A stretch of DNA of 64,000 nucleotides from Onthophagus taurus (taxonomy: Eukaryota > Arthropoda > Insecta > Coleoptera > Scarabaeidae): the NCBI RefSeq assembly GCF_036711975.1, contig NC_091975.1, positions 5,768,501 through 5,832,500 of the forward strand. Direction: 5' to 3'. Position numbers and translations under genes: made by a program. The notes under the pieces are model-generated. The model saw nothing but the letters and a program-made list of their open reading frames with translations, was not told the origin of the DNA and searched no databases. Every line of letters begins with the position of its first letter. Within the stretch, counting starts at the first letter, position 1. This document shows positions 23,801-38,800 of this stretch, in pieces.

Positions 23801-26800
23801 GCAAAGTATGGCAAAATGCGCTTTGCATTTCAAATCGGCGTCTACCATTGTTGTCTGGCAGATGCAGGCGCCCCGTCGGAGATGATGAACGCGTACCCGA
23901 TGTCCACTAAATTAAATCGCCTCGTTGTTGTTACGCCCCTCTCATTAATATTTACAATCGGCACTTTTAATCCCATCCCCATATCAACAAATTATCATTA
24001 TTACAAAGCTTTATAACACATCTACAACATAAAACGAATTATTGTATCTAAAAGAAACAATATGTCAACAAAAACATGAGTCTTACTAGTTTCGACTAAT
24101 AGCCATCTTCAGAGACCGGCGAGACGATAGCAACAAACCGCCCAACAACAAACTTTTTCCTTTATATTTCCACCTACTTCTAGGGCCCATATCTTTGTTA
24201 TTTAGAAAGATAGCGAAAAACTAAGCACACGGTTGGAAAGCTTGGTCTTTTCTCTATTAAACCGAGTTTTCGTCCGCCGATATGTTGATAATAAGAGCAA
24301 GAAAAAATAAGAAACGTCGCACTGCATTCAATTTACCTTAAAATTACCAAACTTCACGGCCTTGTGCAGCCGTTACCAGACGAAAATGTAATAAATGGTT
24401 TACATATTCGGAAAGAGTTGACCTTGGACTATCTTATTCCGAGTTTTCGTCCGTCAATATCTGTCGTCGTCTGTAAAAAAAACGCTCCGGAAAAAGAGCC
24501 TACAGTTGGCAACAAACTTTACCTTTGTATTTCCATCTACTTTTCGGACGGATATCTTTGTTACTTATAACGCTAGCGAAAAACTAAGCACACGGTTGGA
24601 AAGCTTGGTCTTTTCTCTATCATAAACCGAGTTTTCGTCCGCCGATATGTTGATAATGAGAGCGCGAAAAAAATTAGGAAAGTCGCGCTGCATTCAATGT
24701 ACCTCACAATTACCAAACTTCACGGCCTTGTGCAGCCGTTACCAGATGGAAATTTAATAAATGGTTTACATATTCGAAAAGAGCTGACCTTGGACTATCT
24801 TATTCCGAGTTTTCGTCCGTCAAGATCTGTCAGCGTCTGTCAAAAAAACGCCCCTGAAAAGGAGCCTACAGTTGGCAACAAACTTTACTTTTGTATTTCC
24901 ATCTATGTAATTTTCGGTCGGATATCTTTGTTATTTATAACGCTAGCGAAAAACTAAGCACACGGTTGGAAACCTTGGTCATTTCTCTATCTTAAACCGC
25001 TATTTTCCTCCGCCGATATGTTGATAATGAGAGCAAAAAAAAAATAAGAAACGTCGCGCTGCCACGAATTTTTGCCGAGGCTAAACCACGCTTGGGTCAA
25101 TAACTCTCTTATATGACGGGGAGAAAACTCTAGAACTATGTTCATCTTATGGGAAATTTTCTGCTCTTTTCAACGGTATATAACACATCTCAATCACACG
25201 TTTGCACAATCGTTTTTCAGCCCAGCAACAAACTTTCCCCTTGTATTTCCGTCTACTTTTCGGTCCAATATTTTCGTTATCTAGAAAAATAGCGAAAAAT
25301 TTGCAGCCCTTATTAGAAGGAAATTTAACAAATGGTTTACATATTCGAAAAGAGCTAACCTTGGCCTGTCTTATTTCGAGTTTTCATTTACAGACGCCGT
25401 CAATATCTGCCAGCGTCTGTAAAAGAAACGCACCTGAAAGACAACCTACAGGTAGCAGAACGCAATCACTTCTTACCCTAACTTTCTTATTTGGTGAAGG
25501 AAAAATTGGAACAATTCATTTCTAACTTCATTTCATGTTGACAGATAATTTTTCATTCACTCTTAATTTATTTAAAACCGTTTAAAAACATATAAGTACG
25601 AAGGCTTTCACGGCCGGTGTTAATAAAACTAAAACTAACACTAGCACTATCACTACAACTAACACTAGACCTAGAACTAGAAACTTTCGGGTTGAGCCGT
25701 GCGTTTTTTGAAAAAATGTTTGACGTTTCGGGTGCCATGTTGCAACCTTCTTCAGAAAACAAGTTGGAAGCAAACCCGAAAGTTTCTAGTTCTAGGTCTA
25801 GTATTAGTTCCAGTGATAGTGCTAGTGTTAGTTCTAGTTTTAGTTTTACGTTTAGAAACATGTTAAACTGTTCAAAAAGGAAAGATTATTTCATGTTACA
25901 CCTATTTTATCAGAATCTGGAAGAATTTGAGTGATTTTAGACTCGAATTGTTAAATTGTGTTTTGATGGTTTTGAATCTGGTAACGTTTGCATTTTAACT
26001 CAGTTCATCAATTTAAAAAACGCGTATGCAAACGCGTAAGCGAAGTGCGTCGGACACCGTTGGAAAGAGCAGAAAATTTCCCATAAGATGAATATAGTTC
26101 TAGAGTTTTCTCCCCGTCATACAAGAGAGTTAGTTATTGACCTAAGCGTGGTTTAGCCGCGGCAAAAATTCGTGGTTTAGGTAGTTCATAGTCAGAAAAA
26201 AGGATTGTGCAAACGTGTGATCACAGTGTGTCACACATCGTTGGAAAGAGCAGGAAATTTCCCATAAGCTGAATATAGTTGTAAAGTTTTCTCCCTGTCA
26301 AATAGGAAAGTTATTAGTGCAAGAAATATTTGCGTGTTTTTATCGGTAGGGGCTTTTTCAGGTGGATTTTTCTTACAGACGCTGATAGATATTGGCGGAC
26401 GAAAACTCGGAATAAGATAGTCCAAGGTCAGCTCTTTCCGAATATGTAAACCATTTATTGAATTTCCATCTGGTAACGGCTGCACAAGGCCGTGAAGTTT
26501 GGTAATTCTGAGGTAAATTGAATGCAGCGCGACGTTTCTTATTTTTTCTTGCTCTTATTATCAACATATCGGTTTATGATAGAGAAAAGACCAAGCTTTC
26601 CAACCGTGTGCTTAGTTTTTCGCTATCTTTCTAGATAACGAAGATATGGGCCCTAGAAGTAGGTGGAAATATAAAGGAAAATGTTTGTTGCTGAGCGGTT
26701 TGTTGCTATCGTCTCGCCGGTTCTTCAGAGACTAGCTTTTAAGAAGCAATAGTAGATTAAAATATCAAGTTTACATTATTAAAATTCTTTAAAGTTATAA

Positions 26801-29800
26801 GATAGATGAATACAAATACTGATAAAATGGATTTTGAATATAATTCTCCACAAAAATATTGAGTCTATTTACAAATAAATTGAAATTGAGTAACTTTCAT
26901 AAATAGAAAATTAATTTATTCATGGTGTTAATACAACATCGAGAATCCAATAAAATATTAAACGGTTAGTTTCCGATTTAATCAAAAGATAATTTAAGGA
27001 TATATGGTAATTGATCAAAAATTAAAGCGTCGATTTAATATCGAGATATGTTTCTGTTAATTTCAACCTCATTACTAAAACATCGTGTATACATCAAAGG
27101 ATTCGTTTATGCAAATGTAATACCATTTTACGTTGCGTTATAAAAATTTAAAAGCACCTCTTATCGCGCCATTATCCAAGGTTCCAAATATTTTACGGCC
27201 CGAATTTACATCGGGACGTCGACATTCTTTTGACAAGGCATAAACACAACGGTGTATTAGTGTTATAAAGCTTAGGCGACTGGTATAGAGACGTAAAAGT
27301 GTAAAATATCTCGTCGAGACACCGCAGGTGATTTCCATTTTAATTCGACGGACGTTTCCAGAACCGTCACATAAAAATGATATTGTTTAGAAAGCTAAAC
27401 ATCAAAAGAAGCCCGCCGCTATAAACGAGCCCGTAAAACTAAAGTTTAAACTATTTTACTTTAATCTTTACACACGAACGAAGCGAAATTGGTTTATTTA
27501 TAACTTCATTTTCACGGATTATTCTTTTTATTTTAAGGGTCTTATTTCTTGTTTGAACTTGCATTTTAAGTTAGGAAGTTTCATTAAATCTGATTTTTGA
27601 ACCCCATAATTTATTGTAAACAAGTCGAGTTGAATCAAACCTATAGCATCATATCTCAAAAACTAATTGAGATAAAATAACGAGATAAGAAGCGTTTTGA
27701 AGCAAATATAATCATTATTAATTGTGTCGAGAATTATTTTAGAATTTCTACAATTCTCGATGTTACGTTTATTTGAATCCAAACCCATAATTTATTGTAA
27801 CCAAGTTGAATTGTATCAAACTTGTAGCATCATATCTCAAAAACTAATTGAGATAAAATAACGAGATAAGAAGCGTTTTGAAGCAAATATAATCATTATT
27901 AATTGTGTCGAGAATTATTTTAGAATTTCTACAATTCTCGATGTTATGTTTCTTTGCATCCAAACCCATAATTTATTGTAACCAAGTTGAATTGTATCAA
28001 ACTTGTAGCATCATATCTCAAAAACTAATTGAGATAAAATAACGAGATAAGAAGCGTTTTGAAGCAAATATAATCATTATTAATTGTGTCGAGAATTATT
28101 TTAGAATTTCTACAATTCTCGATGTTATGTTTATTTGCATCGAAACCCATAATTTATTGTAACCAAGTTGAATTGTATCAAACTTGTAGCATCATATCTC
28201 AAAAACTAATTGAGATAAAATAACGAGATAAGAAGCGTTTTGAAGCAAATATAATCATTATTAATTGTGTCGAGAATTATTTTAGAATTTCTACAATTCT
28301 CGACGTTATGTTTATTTGAATCCAAACCCATAATTTATTGTAACCAAGTTGAATTGTATCAAACTTGTAGCATCATATCTCAAAAACTAATTGAGATAAA
28401 ATAACGAGATAAGAAGCGTTTTGAAGCAAATATAATCATTATTAATTGTGTCGAGAATTATTTTAGAATTTCTACAATTCTCGATGTTATGTTTATTTGA
28501 ATCCAAACCCATAATTTATTGTAACCAAGTTGAATTGTATCAAACTTGTAGCATCATATCTCAAAAACTAATTGAGATAAAATAACGAGATAAGAAGCGT
28601 TTTGAAGCAAATATAATCATTATTAATTGTGTCGAGAATTATTTTAGAATTTCTACAATTCTCGATGTTATGTTTATTTGAATCCAAACCCATAATTTAT
28701 TGTAACCAAGTTGAATTGTATCAAACTTGTAGCATCATAACTCAAAAACTAATTGAGATAAAATAACGAGATAAGAAGCGTTTTGAAGCAAATATAATCA
28801 TTATTAATTGTGTCGAGAATTATTTTAGAATTTCTACAATTCTCGATGTTATGTTTATTTGAATCCAAACCCATAATTTATTGTAACCAAGTTGAATTGT
28901 ATCAAACTTGTAGCATCATATCTCAAAAACTAATTGAGATAAAATAACGAGATAAGAAGCGTTTTGAAGCAAATATAATCATTATTAATTGTGTCGAGAA
29001 TTATTTTAGAATTTCTACAATTCTCGATGTTATGTTTATTTGCATCCAAACCCATAATTTATTGTAACCAAGTTGAATTGTATCAAACTTGTAGCATCAT
29101 ATCTCAAAAACTAATTGAGATAAAATAACGAGATAAGAAGCGTTTTGAAGCAAATATAATCATTATTAATTGTGTCGAGAATTATTTTAGAATTTCTACA
29201 ATTCTCGATGTTATGTTTATTTGAATCCAAACCCATAATTTATTGTAACCAAGTTGAATTGTATCAAACTTGTAGCATCATATCTCAAAAACGAATTGAG
29301 ATAAAATAACGAGATAAGATGCGTTTTGAAGCAAATATAATCATTATTAATTGTGTCGAGAATTATTTTAGAATTTCTACAATTCTCGATGTTATGTTGA
29401 TTTGAATCCAAACCCATAATTTATTGTAACCAAGTTGAATTGTATCAAACTTGTAGCATCATATCTCAAAAACTAATTGAGATAAAATAACGAGATAAGA
29501 AGCGTTTTGAAGCAAATATAATCATTATTAATTGTGTCGAGAATTATTTTAGAATTTCTACAATTCTCGATGTTATGTTTATTTGAATCCAAACCCATAA
29601 TTTATTGTAACCAAGTTGAATTGTATCAAACTTGTAGCATATCTCAAAAACGAATTGAGATAAAATAACGAAATAAGAAACATTTTGAACCAAATTTCTT
29701 AATAATCAATTGAATTGAAAATTAATTTCAGTCTTACAATTCTCGATGTTATGATCTTTTGAATGCAACCTAAGATGAAGGATAATAAAATTGGATTATT

Positions 29801-32800
29801 TTCATCAAATGAAATTAATGTATACTGATCTGTTGTTTTATTTATTTTATGTTGTGTATATTTAGCAAAAATAAAGTTATTACGGGTTATATAAATATAT
29901 TTTATGTTTCATTTGATTTTCATCGACTACAAAACAGAGAAACTACAAAACAAAATCCGTTCTAAATTCCCTCCAAATCAAACGAGCTTCAGTAATAAAT
30001 ATTTCATGTTCGTGGATTTAGTCGTGTGACAGTCGTTTCACCTGTTCGTTTTCAAAACAAACAACATTGATACAGTGGGCGAAACGTCGCGTGTGGGCAC
30101 AAAATACACGAAGCCGTTTTAAAATTTTTTTCGCAATCCATTCATCTACACCAGACTAATTATAATTTGTAAATGCGTCTCCCGCCCACATTAGGTATAC
30201 AAAGCGAGTCCTCTACTTAGTTTTATTAGATTATTTCGTACAGCACACCGTGTTCGTAGGTGGACGGGGGCGAAATCACGCATTGAAACCTAAATGTTAA
30301 TCCTCTATTCTCCGATCGCAAACATAGACGTAGAAATCTGTTCGAACCAAATTCACGGAACGAAATGGTTGGAAACTTGAAATCGTAACGACGACACGCT
30401 TAGTTAACTTCTCTTATATATCTCTTTGTTAACGTCTCGATAAATCGCGATAATTGTTATGGGAAATTCGCGATCCGGGCCATAAGGCGATCCCGAGTAT
30501 AGTAAATTAACCGCAAAATGCAAACAGCTCCGTGCGGAAAACTTGTTCTCTTCGGAGTTTTGAAAGAATCCATTCATGGCAAGGCGCCTCTGAGGGAGGT
30601 CACTTTATATTCATGAAGTAATATATGCGACAGAGTGAAAAGAAGATCTCTTTTAATGTTGTAAAACGAAAATATTTAATGGAAAAAAATACTCAGTTAA
30701 AAAGCAAGTCTTATTTCTTTCACACCACACACCAGAGGACATCTGAATAATTTATTGTTTCGCGTGGAAACAAAGCAATCCTCAGTTTGGGGTTGCTTCC
30801 TACAAAAGGGTGTTAGACCACCTCTCTACTACTGCCCTTATCCCAGCAGCCGATTTCCAGGTTATTTATTCATTCGTCGCTCCGGCAAACTCACGACTTT
30901 TACGGTCCTTTAGCGTCCGATCGAAATGGGAAAGAACTTAACACAGTTTCGTCAACCTTCAATCTCAGCGCAAATCTCCGTCAGCGATATTTTTCGGCGC
31001 GGTTACTAATTGCATAATCACCGGTTAAAACGTTGTTATTACAGCCAGGTTGTTGGTTAAATCTTAGTACCTCCAATTAATAAACGTGGAGATCGGAAAT
31101 TGATAAGGAAGTCGCCGGAGGCCGCAAACCAATTAATTTATCCTCCAACGGACAATCTTCGTTCGCTCGCGTCGCTGTTATTATTTTCTTCTTCTCATCT
31201 GAACCGGTTTCAAAAATCCGTTAGAACAAAATTATAGGTGTACATGGAAAATTGCTTCGGCTTAATTGCAACCGAACTGTACACGACATCTTGGCTAATA
31301 CCAGAAACGTTTAAGACAATCTCGATTTATTTTATTTAATTCACCATCTCAATTAAGAGAATCTTAATGTCGATTATAAATTTAAGTTATCTGATATTTT
31401 ATTTCAGGATTATACACAAATAGAATTGAAGAAGCACATCTTGCAGTCCCAAAAAAATTATCACCGAGTGGAAAAATATCGCACGATTTAAGAAGCACCC
31501 ATGATGATGGAACGGTACATTTCAACGTTACAATTGGAGAAGATGAGCACCTTCTCATACTCGAGCCATCGAAACAATTCACATCTCCTGGATTAATTAT
31601 AGAAAGACATAGAAGAGAGGTTCATTTGCGCACGATTCCAAAAAAAGATTTCGTTGATTGTCATTATCAAGGATATATTTATGGGCAACCTAATTCTAGG
31701 GTTGCAATTTCGGCTTGTAACGGATTGGTAATGTATAACGATTTTTTTAACCCAATAAACTTATCACAATATACCTCACATTTTCGATTATTGTTTGACA
31801 CAATAAGACTACAAAACAATCCTTAAAAAAAACCATAAAAAAGTTCAAAATACAAATTGCACTCTCGCTTGCTCGATTGCCCATCCGTTTTTCGTGAATA
31901 TTCCGGGGTGCTTTGTTGGGTTCGGGGCACAAAAACAGGGGTTGATTGTCCATGTATCGATTCGTGTATATGAACGATTAGTGGGCATTCGTAATTCGTG
32001 CCATATCGTTATCAGAATCGATTACTTTTTTTTAAGGCTGGGATTATCCATACGGAAAATGGAAAGTATTTCATCGAACCGCACCATCACCATTCAAGAA
32101 AAATACAACCCGGACATCCGCATGTGATTTATAAAAGATCCGCGTCGGTTTCTCATCATCAACATCACGCGAAGAAAAAAAGGAAACGAAGAAAGAGGAA
32201 ACAAATTCAAAATTGCGGTACTCGAGAACCAAAACGGATGACTGAGTAAATTATTATTACCTTTTAATCTAAAATTATTATTTTCTTTAATAAATATAGA
32301 TTAGAATGGCAAAAACAAATCGGAAAGGTTCGGGTACAAGAGAGAAGACACAAACACAAACCGAAAATTACGTTCGATTCCGTTAAACAACACCATTTAA
32401 AAAAACACAAATATCGAAAGTTAAGAAATACTCGATCGGTGAGTAAAGCTAGATACGTGGAAGCTCTTTTAGTTGCCGATACATCGATGATTGAGTTTCA
32501 CGATTACGAGGGCGAAAAAGAAGGCGTGGAAACGTACCTGTTGACGATCATGAACATGGCAAGTATTAAACGTTAATGAGTTGTGTGTTTTTTTCTCTCA
32601 ACGCTCGATATGTTAATCGCCAATTATCGCAGCGGGACGCTGTCATTATCTAGAAACGATTATCTCGACTAATGGGGTCGTAATTTGCACGACTTTATGC
32701 CTTGACAATAGTTTTTAGACAAGGAGGAAAAGGCGCGTCAATTCGAAGGTTTTGAATGTTAACGAGTACATTCGTCAATATCGCCAATTACTACAAGACC

Positions 32801-35800
32801 TAACGAGATATCATAAGATTTTTTTTCTCTCTCGTTTAATCGATCTTAATTCATTTACATCCTGGTTTCGCCCTTGGTGGTATTCAAATACCATCTTAAT
32901 ACATTTCTAAATATCGTTACGAAAAAATCCCAAAAACATAACACTTTTATTGATTTCTAAAATATTTATGTAAACTACTCAACAAAATACCTTTAAGAAC
33001 CCTATAAAAGCGTTGTGACCAACGAGATAAGAGACCTTTATTCGCCATTGTCGTTCGCGTAAATTTAAAGTTAAAATATTAAAAGGAACAGCCGCATGAA
33101 ACTCGTCCAGAGAATGGCTTCTTCGCATGCAACGAGCCTATAAGAATCAGTATCCAGTAGCTAGTTTGCCTTAAAAGACCAGTGGCGACGAATTCTCGCG
33201 AACTGCTTGCATCTGATTTGTGTGATTTGCATGTGAAGCAGCTTCTAAATTGGGATACGATCGTATCTTAGTTTTAACTGCACGCAGAGTTTCAGTCTTA
33301 TTGATCTTAATTATTTTATTTATCTTATTATCAGGTATCTTCGTTATATTCCGATCCAAGTATTGGAAATTTTATAAAAGTATCCGTCGTAAAAATAATT
33401 CTAATAGAAGACCAACAAGCACAACCTGAACTTAACGTAACAACTAACGCCGATATGACACTAAAAAATTTTTGTAAATGGCAAAAAGGGATGAATCAAA
33501 AAGGTGATAATCACCCTCACCACCACGACGTTGCAATCTTAGTAACAAGAAAGGATATATGCGCCAGAAAAAACGTTCCTTGTAACACTTTGGGTGTCGC
33601 TCACGTTGGAGGAATGTGCGACAGTGACAAAAGCTGCAGCGTTAACGAGGATAACGGAATTACTTTGGCCCATACGATCACCCACGAAATGGGGCACAAG
33701 TAAGTCTTGCACGCGAAAATAAAGTTGAGGAAGCGAGTTATAATAATAAGGGATTCGCACAAACGCTCGTACGAGGTAATTTTTGAGCATTAAGAAGGTA
33801 TTCGTAGACGGCGTTTTGGCGAGAACCCATTTGCAATTTCGGATTAGGCACCCGTAAAGTAGTATTACAGTCGCTTTAAAGCTTTAGTTATTGTTATGTT
33901 TTCGACGAAAAAGAAATTTTCATCCAACATTTTACATTATTCGAATTTATTACCACTTTTTCAGTTTCGGTATGTATCATGATACTGATAAAATCGGATG
34001 CAAAGGGAAAATTGGACGTAAATTACATATTATGACGCCAAGCTTTGAAGCTGATACCGTTGAAGTTAGTTGGTCAGAGTGTAGCAGAAGGGATGTTACT
34101 AATTTTTTAGAGTAAGAATATTTATTTATGTTATTATAATTTTCCACTCCTCATTTTACCCACTTCATATATTATATCACATCATAGAAGCAAAAATGAC
34201 ACTACTTGCAGAACACTACATTTAGCAACTTACATACTGCTAATGAAAGACTAAGTACTGCTAATAAAGGACTAGCTACTGCTTGCAAATGACTAGATAT
34301 TTCTGGCAGAACACTAGATACAATTGGCATAGATCTAGATACTGGTAATTAAAGACATCTCTTAATGATAACATCAACAGATTCTCTTTACTATATGGGG
34401 AGTGGAAATAAATAAGAAACATTGATGTAAAACATATTTAATTTTTGTAATTTTTATTTTGTAGTAAAGGTTTAGGTGAATGTTTAAAAGATGAGCCTAA
34501 AGCAGATAATTATAAATACCCCCCACTTCCCGCGGGGGCAATGTACGATAGTGAAGTTCAATGTCGACTTCAATTCGGTGATTATGCAGTTAAAGTTTGC
34601 ACCCCACCAGAAGAAATTTGCTCGAGACTTTGGTGTCAGGTGAATGGTACTTGTACCACTCAACTTAGACCAGCAGCAGCAGGAACGAAGTGTGGAAAAC
34701 ATATGGTAAACATTTTAAATAATTAAATGTTATTTTATTGTTTTTATATTTTGTTTAGTGGTGTGAAGACTTGAAGTGCGTTAAAATAATGGAACCACCG
34801 AAAGCAATCGATGGTGGTTGGGGTGATTGGAGTCCATGGAGTGAATGTTCGCGAACATGCGGTGCAGGAGTTGCGATAATGCAAAGGGAATGTGACCATC
34901 CGAAACCAGCGGCGGGTGGAAAGTTTTGCGTTGGGGAGAGACGTCGTTACAAGATTTGCAACGCGAATTCGTGTCCTGGCGATCAGCCGACATTCAGGGC
35001 GACCCAATGTTCTAGCTTCAACAACAGGACGCACGAGGGACGGAAGTACTCCTGGGTTCCTTACTTCGATCAAGGTGCGAACCGCCTCCATCAATTAAAG
35101 TTTAATTTTAAGTGCACCCGCGGAACGAGACGACGGCAAACTTCGTCGAAACGTGTAATTGTCAGCAGTAAATTTCGGCTCGTATTTCGAAGACATGCAC
35201 ACCGGCAGTACATTAAATTCAATTACGAAAGTCACGCAAACGACACCAGCTGTAACACGAAGACGTCAGATTTCTCATTTTACTTTATAACAATGAAAAA
35301 ACTGATTTTAATTGTATTAATAGAAGGTAATCTAATTAAAGACAATCTTGTAATAACTTCTGTCGGATCGTGTACATGTTTGAAAAGTTTGCAGGTAGCG
35401 TGTTGAGCATACGTCAAAACGTTGGAAAGAGAAAAGCTTTGTTAGATTGAGAACGGTTGGGGTGGAGGGTTTGGGTCTTTCACTCCGGGAACTTATCGAT
35501 GTAATAACGGCGCCAACAGGAAATTTATGCCAGAAGAAACAATGCAGTGCACATGTTATGCCACGTACGTCGCCCGACACATTAATTATTAATAAGGGGA
35601 GCTCTTTAAAGTTGGTCATAAATTAGGCGCGCCGTTTGCCGACGACTTACGACCGCTTGTCGGTAAACCAGCGGCGGGCGGGCAGCGTGGCGTTAAAGAA
35701 AGAATTCTTCTCGGCGGTGATTTATGAGGAGACCCCGCGACTCTCGAGACGCCCACCAACTCTCACCGCGGCTCCTCTCTTTCGATAATTCTCCTAAAGC

Positions 35801-38800
35801 CCTACAAGTGACGTCGTACGTGGGCTTAAACATCGTGTTTCAAAATAATCGCGATCATAAATTCGCAAGATTCACACCTCCCTATATCTATACCACCTGT
35901 ATACGCATGTTTACAATAGTATTAACTCATAAATAATTTCGTTTTTAGATGAGCCATGTGAATTATATTGCAGCGACATCAATGATACTGTAATTGTAAG
36001 CTGGGGAGTTGCTTTAGATGGAACGCCTTGTAATGTAGGAAGGAGAGATATTTGCATTTCTGGAATATGCAGAGTAAATTAATTAAAATTTTATATTTTT
36101 AATTAAAATTATAAACGTGATTCATTTTGTAGAAAGTTGGTTGTGATTGGACGGTAGATTCAGATGCAGAAGAAGATGTTTGTGGGATTTGCCAAGGTGA
36201 TGGTACAAAATGTAGGATAATTAATGGGATTTATAAGAAGCAAGGACAAGGAAATGATTACATAGAAATCCTATCGATTCCAACCGGATCAAAAAATATT
36301 CGCATCGAAGAAATGGATTATTCCGAAAATTACATCAGCATAGGAAGCGTATTCGAAGACAGATTCTTTTTAAATGGCAGAAGACATATCACTTTACCCG
36401 GTGAATACACAGTAGCTGGGACGCAAGCTTTGTACGAAAGGGATAATGAGTTGGAGAAAATTAGAATTCCCGGCCCGATAAAAGAACCTATTTTGGTATA
36501 CGTAAGTCAATTCATATTCATTTTAAGCTCAAAATAAGATTTAAATTAATTTATTATATCATTAAAGTTTTTTTAGAGGAAACGAGACTTGCATATAAAC
36601 TAACTAATTGCGAGCGTAAACAGGGTTACCAATGCAACGAGAGCGTAATTCAATTAAACAAAGTGTTGTCCTCGAAACGAATGGTATAAAAAGAGGTCCG
36701 GGTGACTGGGAAAACGTTTAATTTAGCGGAGTTCCTAAAATCTCCTTTTAGTAGCGACTAATGTGTCCAAACTTTTCAACCCTAAAACGTCCCAGTTTTT
36801 TTAAGCTTCGGGAACGAATTCGTGGATCATCAATTGATTAATTTTCCGGTTTAAATTGTATAATTTAACTTAAACAACTCCATTTTGTACACGAAGTAAA
36901 AGGGTATTTCGATAAGCATCAACAATAAACCTTGTACGTAAGCCCTTTTAAGGTACTGACCTTCTTATTGCTTTATTACCGGGCGATCTTCAAGTAACGT
37001 CACGAAACTATTATGCGAACAAAGCGTTCATTGTGTACCACCGTTCACGTTTACCCGTAATTTATCAAGAAACATAATGGAACGAAAGGATTTATCGTTG
37101 ACTTATACACAACACTATTACTTTTCCTATATAAATTAAATCTAATTTGAAATAATTTGAATATTTTTATTTTTCGTAGATTGTTTTTCGTGGTAAATCG
37201 AAAAATCCAGGTGTAAAGTACCAATACACTCTATCAGGTTATGAAGATCCAGAAAAGCATCTTCAGTATGAATGGCAACTAGGTGACTGGACTCAATGTT
37301 CGGTTACTTGTGGAGGCGGCAAACAGTTTCGAAAATCCATCTGCAGGGAATCTTTATCGGGACCGGTGACGTCGTTCGACGATGTCACATCAACCATTGT
37401 CGCCGAATCTTTTTGTTCGCGCGATGCTCAACCGGACACCGAAGAAAGAAGTTGCAAGGATGAACCGTGTCCTTCACATTGGTGGGTTGGACCGTGGCAA
37501 TCTTGTCCCGTCACATGTACCAACAAAGTAAGAATAAAAAAAAACTTTTACCTTAAAAACGCTTTATTAAGAAGTTAAACTGGTAACTCGATATTAAAAC
37601 CATAATTTTACTCTGTCCCACTGAATAGTACAGCATATCATGACATTTAGGTTACTTCGAAGTATATTGGGGTGTATCAATGTAATATATACCGGGAATT
37701 TCATATAATTCGCAACATATATATGCACTTCCACTGTCCCACATAAATTGTAACATAGCTTAATAAAAATATGCAACATAGTGATATCTTATGCTAACTA
37801 GCGCTGCTTAGTCACTAGTTTCTAGTTCTAGGTCTAGTGTTATATTAGTACTAGTGTTAGTCTAGTTTTATTTGCCATACACATTTTTCTGCTCCCTGCA
37901 GAGTGGGGTTTACTGCAAACTCTGATGCATGGTAATTATCGAAATAACATTTTTTAGTATCTTTGAAATGTATTATATTACTAGGTGTTGACATAACATG
38001 ATTTTTGCCCAGTGCTATAAATGTCATAGCACTCAAGTAAATTCCTTTATCTACGAACTGGATTGAGGTGTTTAACCCTTTGTGTCCCAAGAAGTCAAAA
38101 ATTTTAAAACTTTGTGACAGAATTAAAGCGTTATTAAAATACACTCAGTAAAGGCCTTTGGTATCAATTTTAGCATAATATGCAATCCCCCCATTCGAGG
38201 GGGGTAATGGTATTTGAGAGTACGATCAGGCATTAAAATATGGAAAAATAATGAGAAAAAAATGTTTAAATAAAACTTACATTTTCGTGTAACCTAAAAG
38301 TGTCAAAAAAGATGCTAATTTAAAAATTCCTGGAAGCCGTGTTTATTGAAATTAAGGAATGAAACTTATGATAAATTAAAGTTCAAAGCTTTCTCTTTAA
38401 AATGATGTATAATAATCGTTGGGTTGGATTGAAAAAATATTGAGAAAAAAATGTTTAAACAAAACGTACATTTTCGTATAACCTAAAAGTGTCAAAAAAA
38501 AATGCTTATTTAAAAATTCCTGAAAGTCGTATTTATTGAAATTAAGGAATGAGACTTATTCTAAATTAAAGTTCAAAGCTTTCTCTTTAAAATGATGTAT
38601 AATAATCGTTGGGTTGGATTGGAAAAATATTGAGAAAAAAATGTTTAAACAAAACGTACATTTTCGTATAACCTAAAAGTGTCAAAAAAAATGCTTATTT
38701 AAAAATTCCTGAAAGTCGTATTTATTGAAATTAAGGAATGAAACTTATTTTAAATTAAAGCTCAAAGCTTTTTCTTTAAAATGATGTATAATAATGGTTG

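Noticed and set aside
29217-29417. 66-codon frame
   Set aside because: It lies wholly inside the 181 bp satellite and repeats its units.
34771-35406. 211-codon frame
   Set aside because: The first part is the real TSP1 exon (34759-35074); the rest is read-through into the intron after the donor at 35075.
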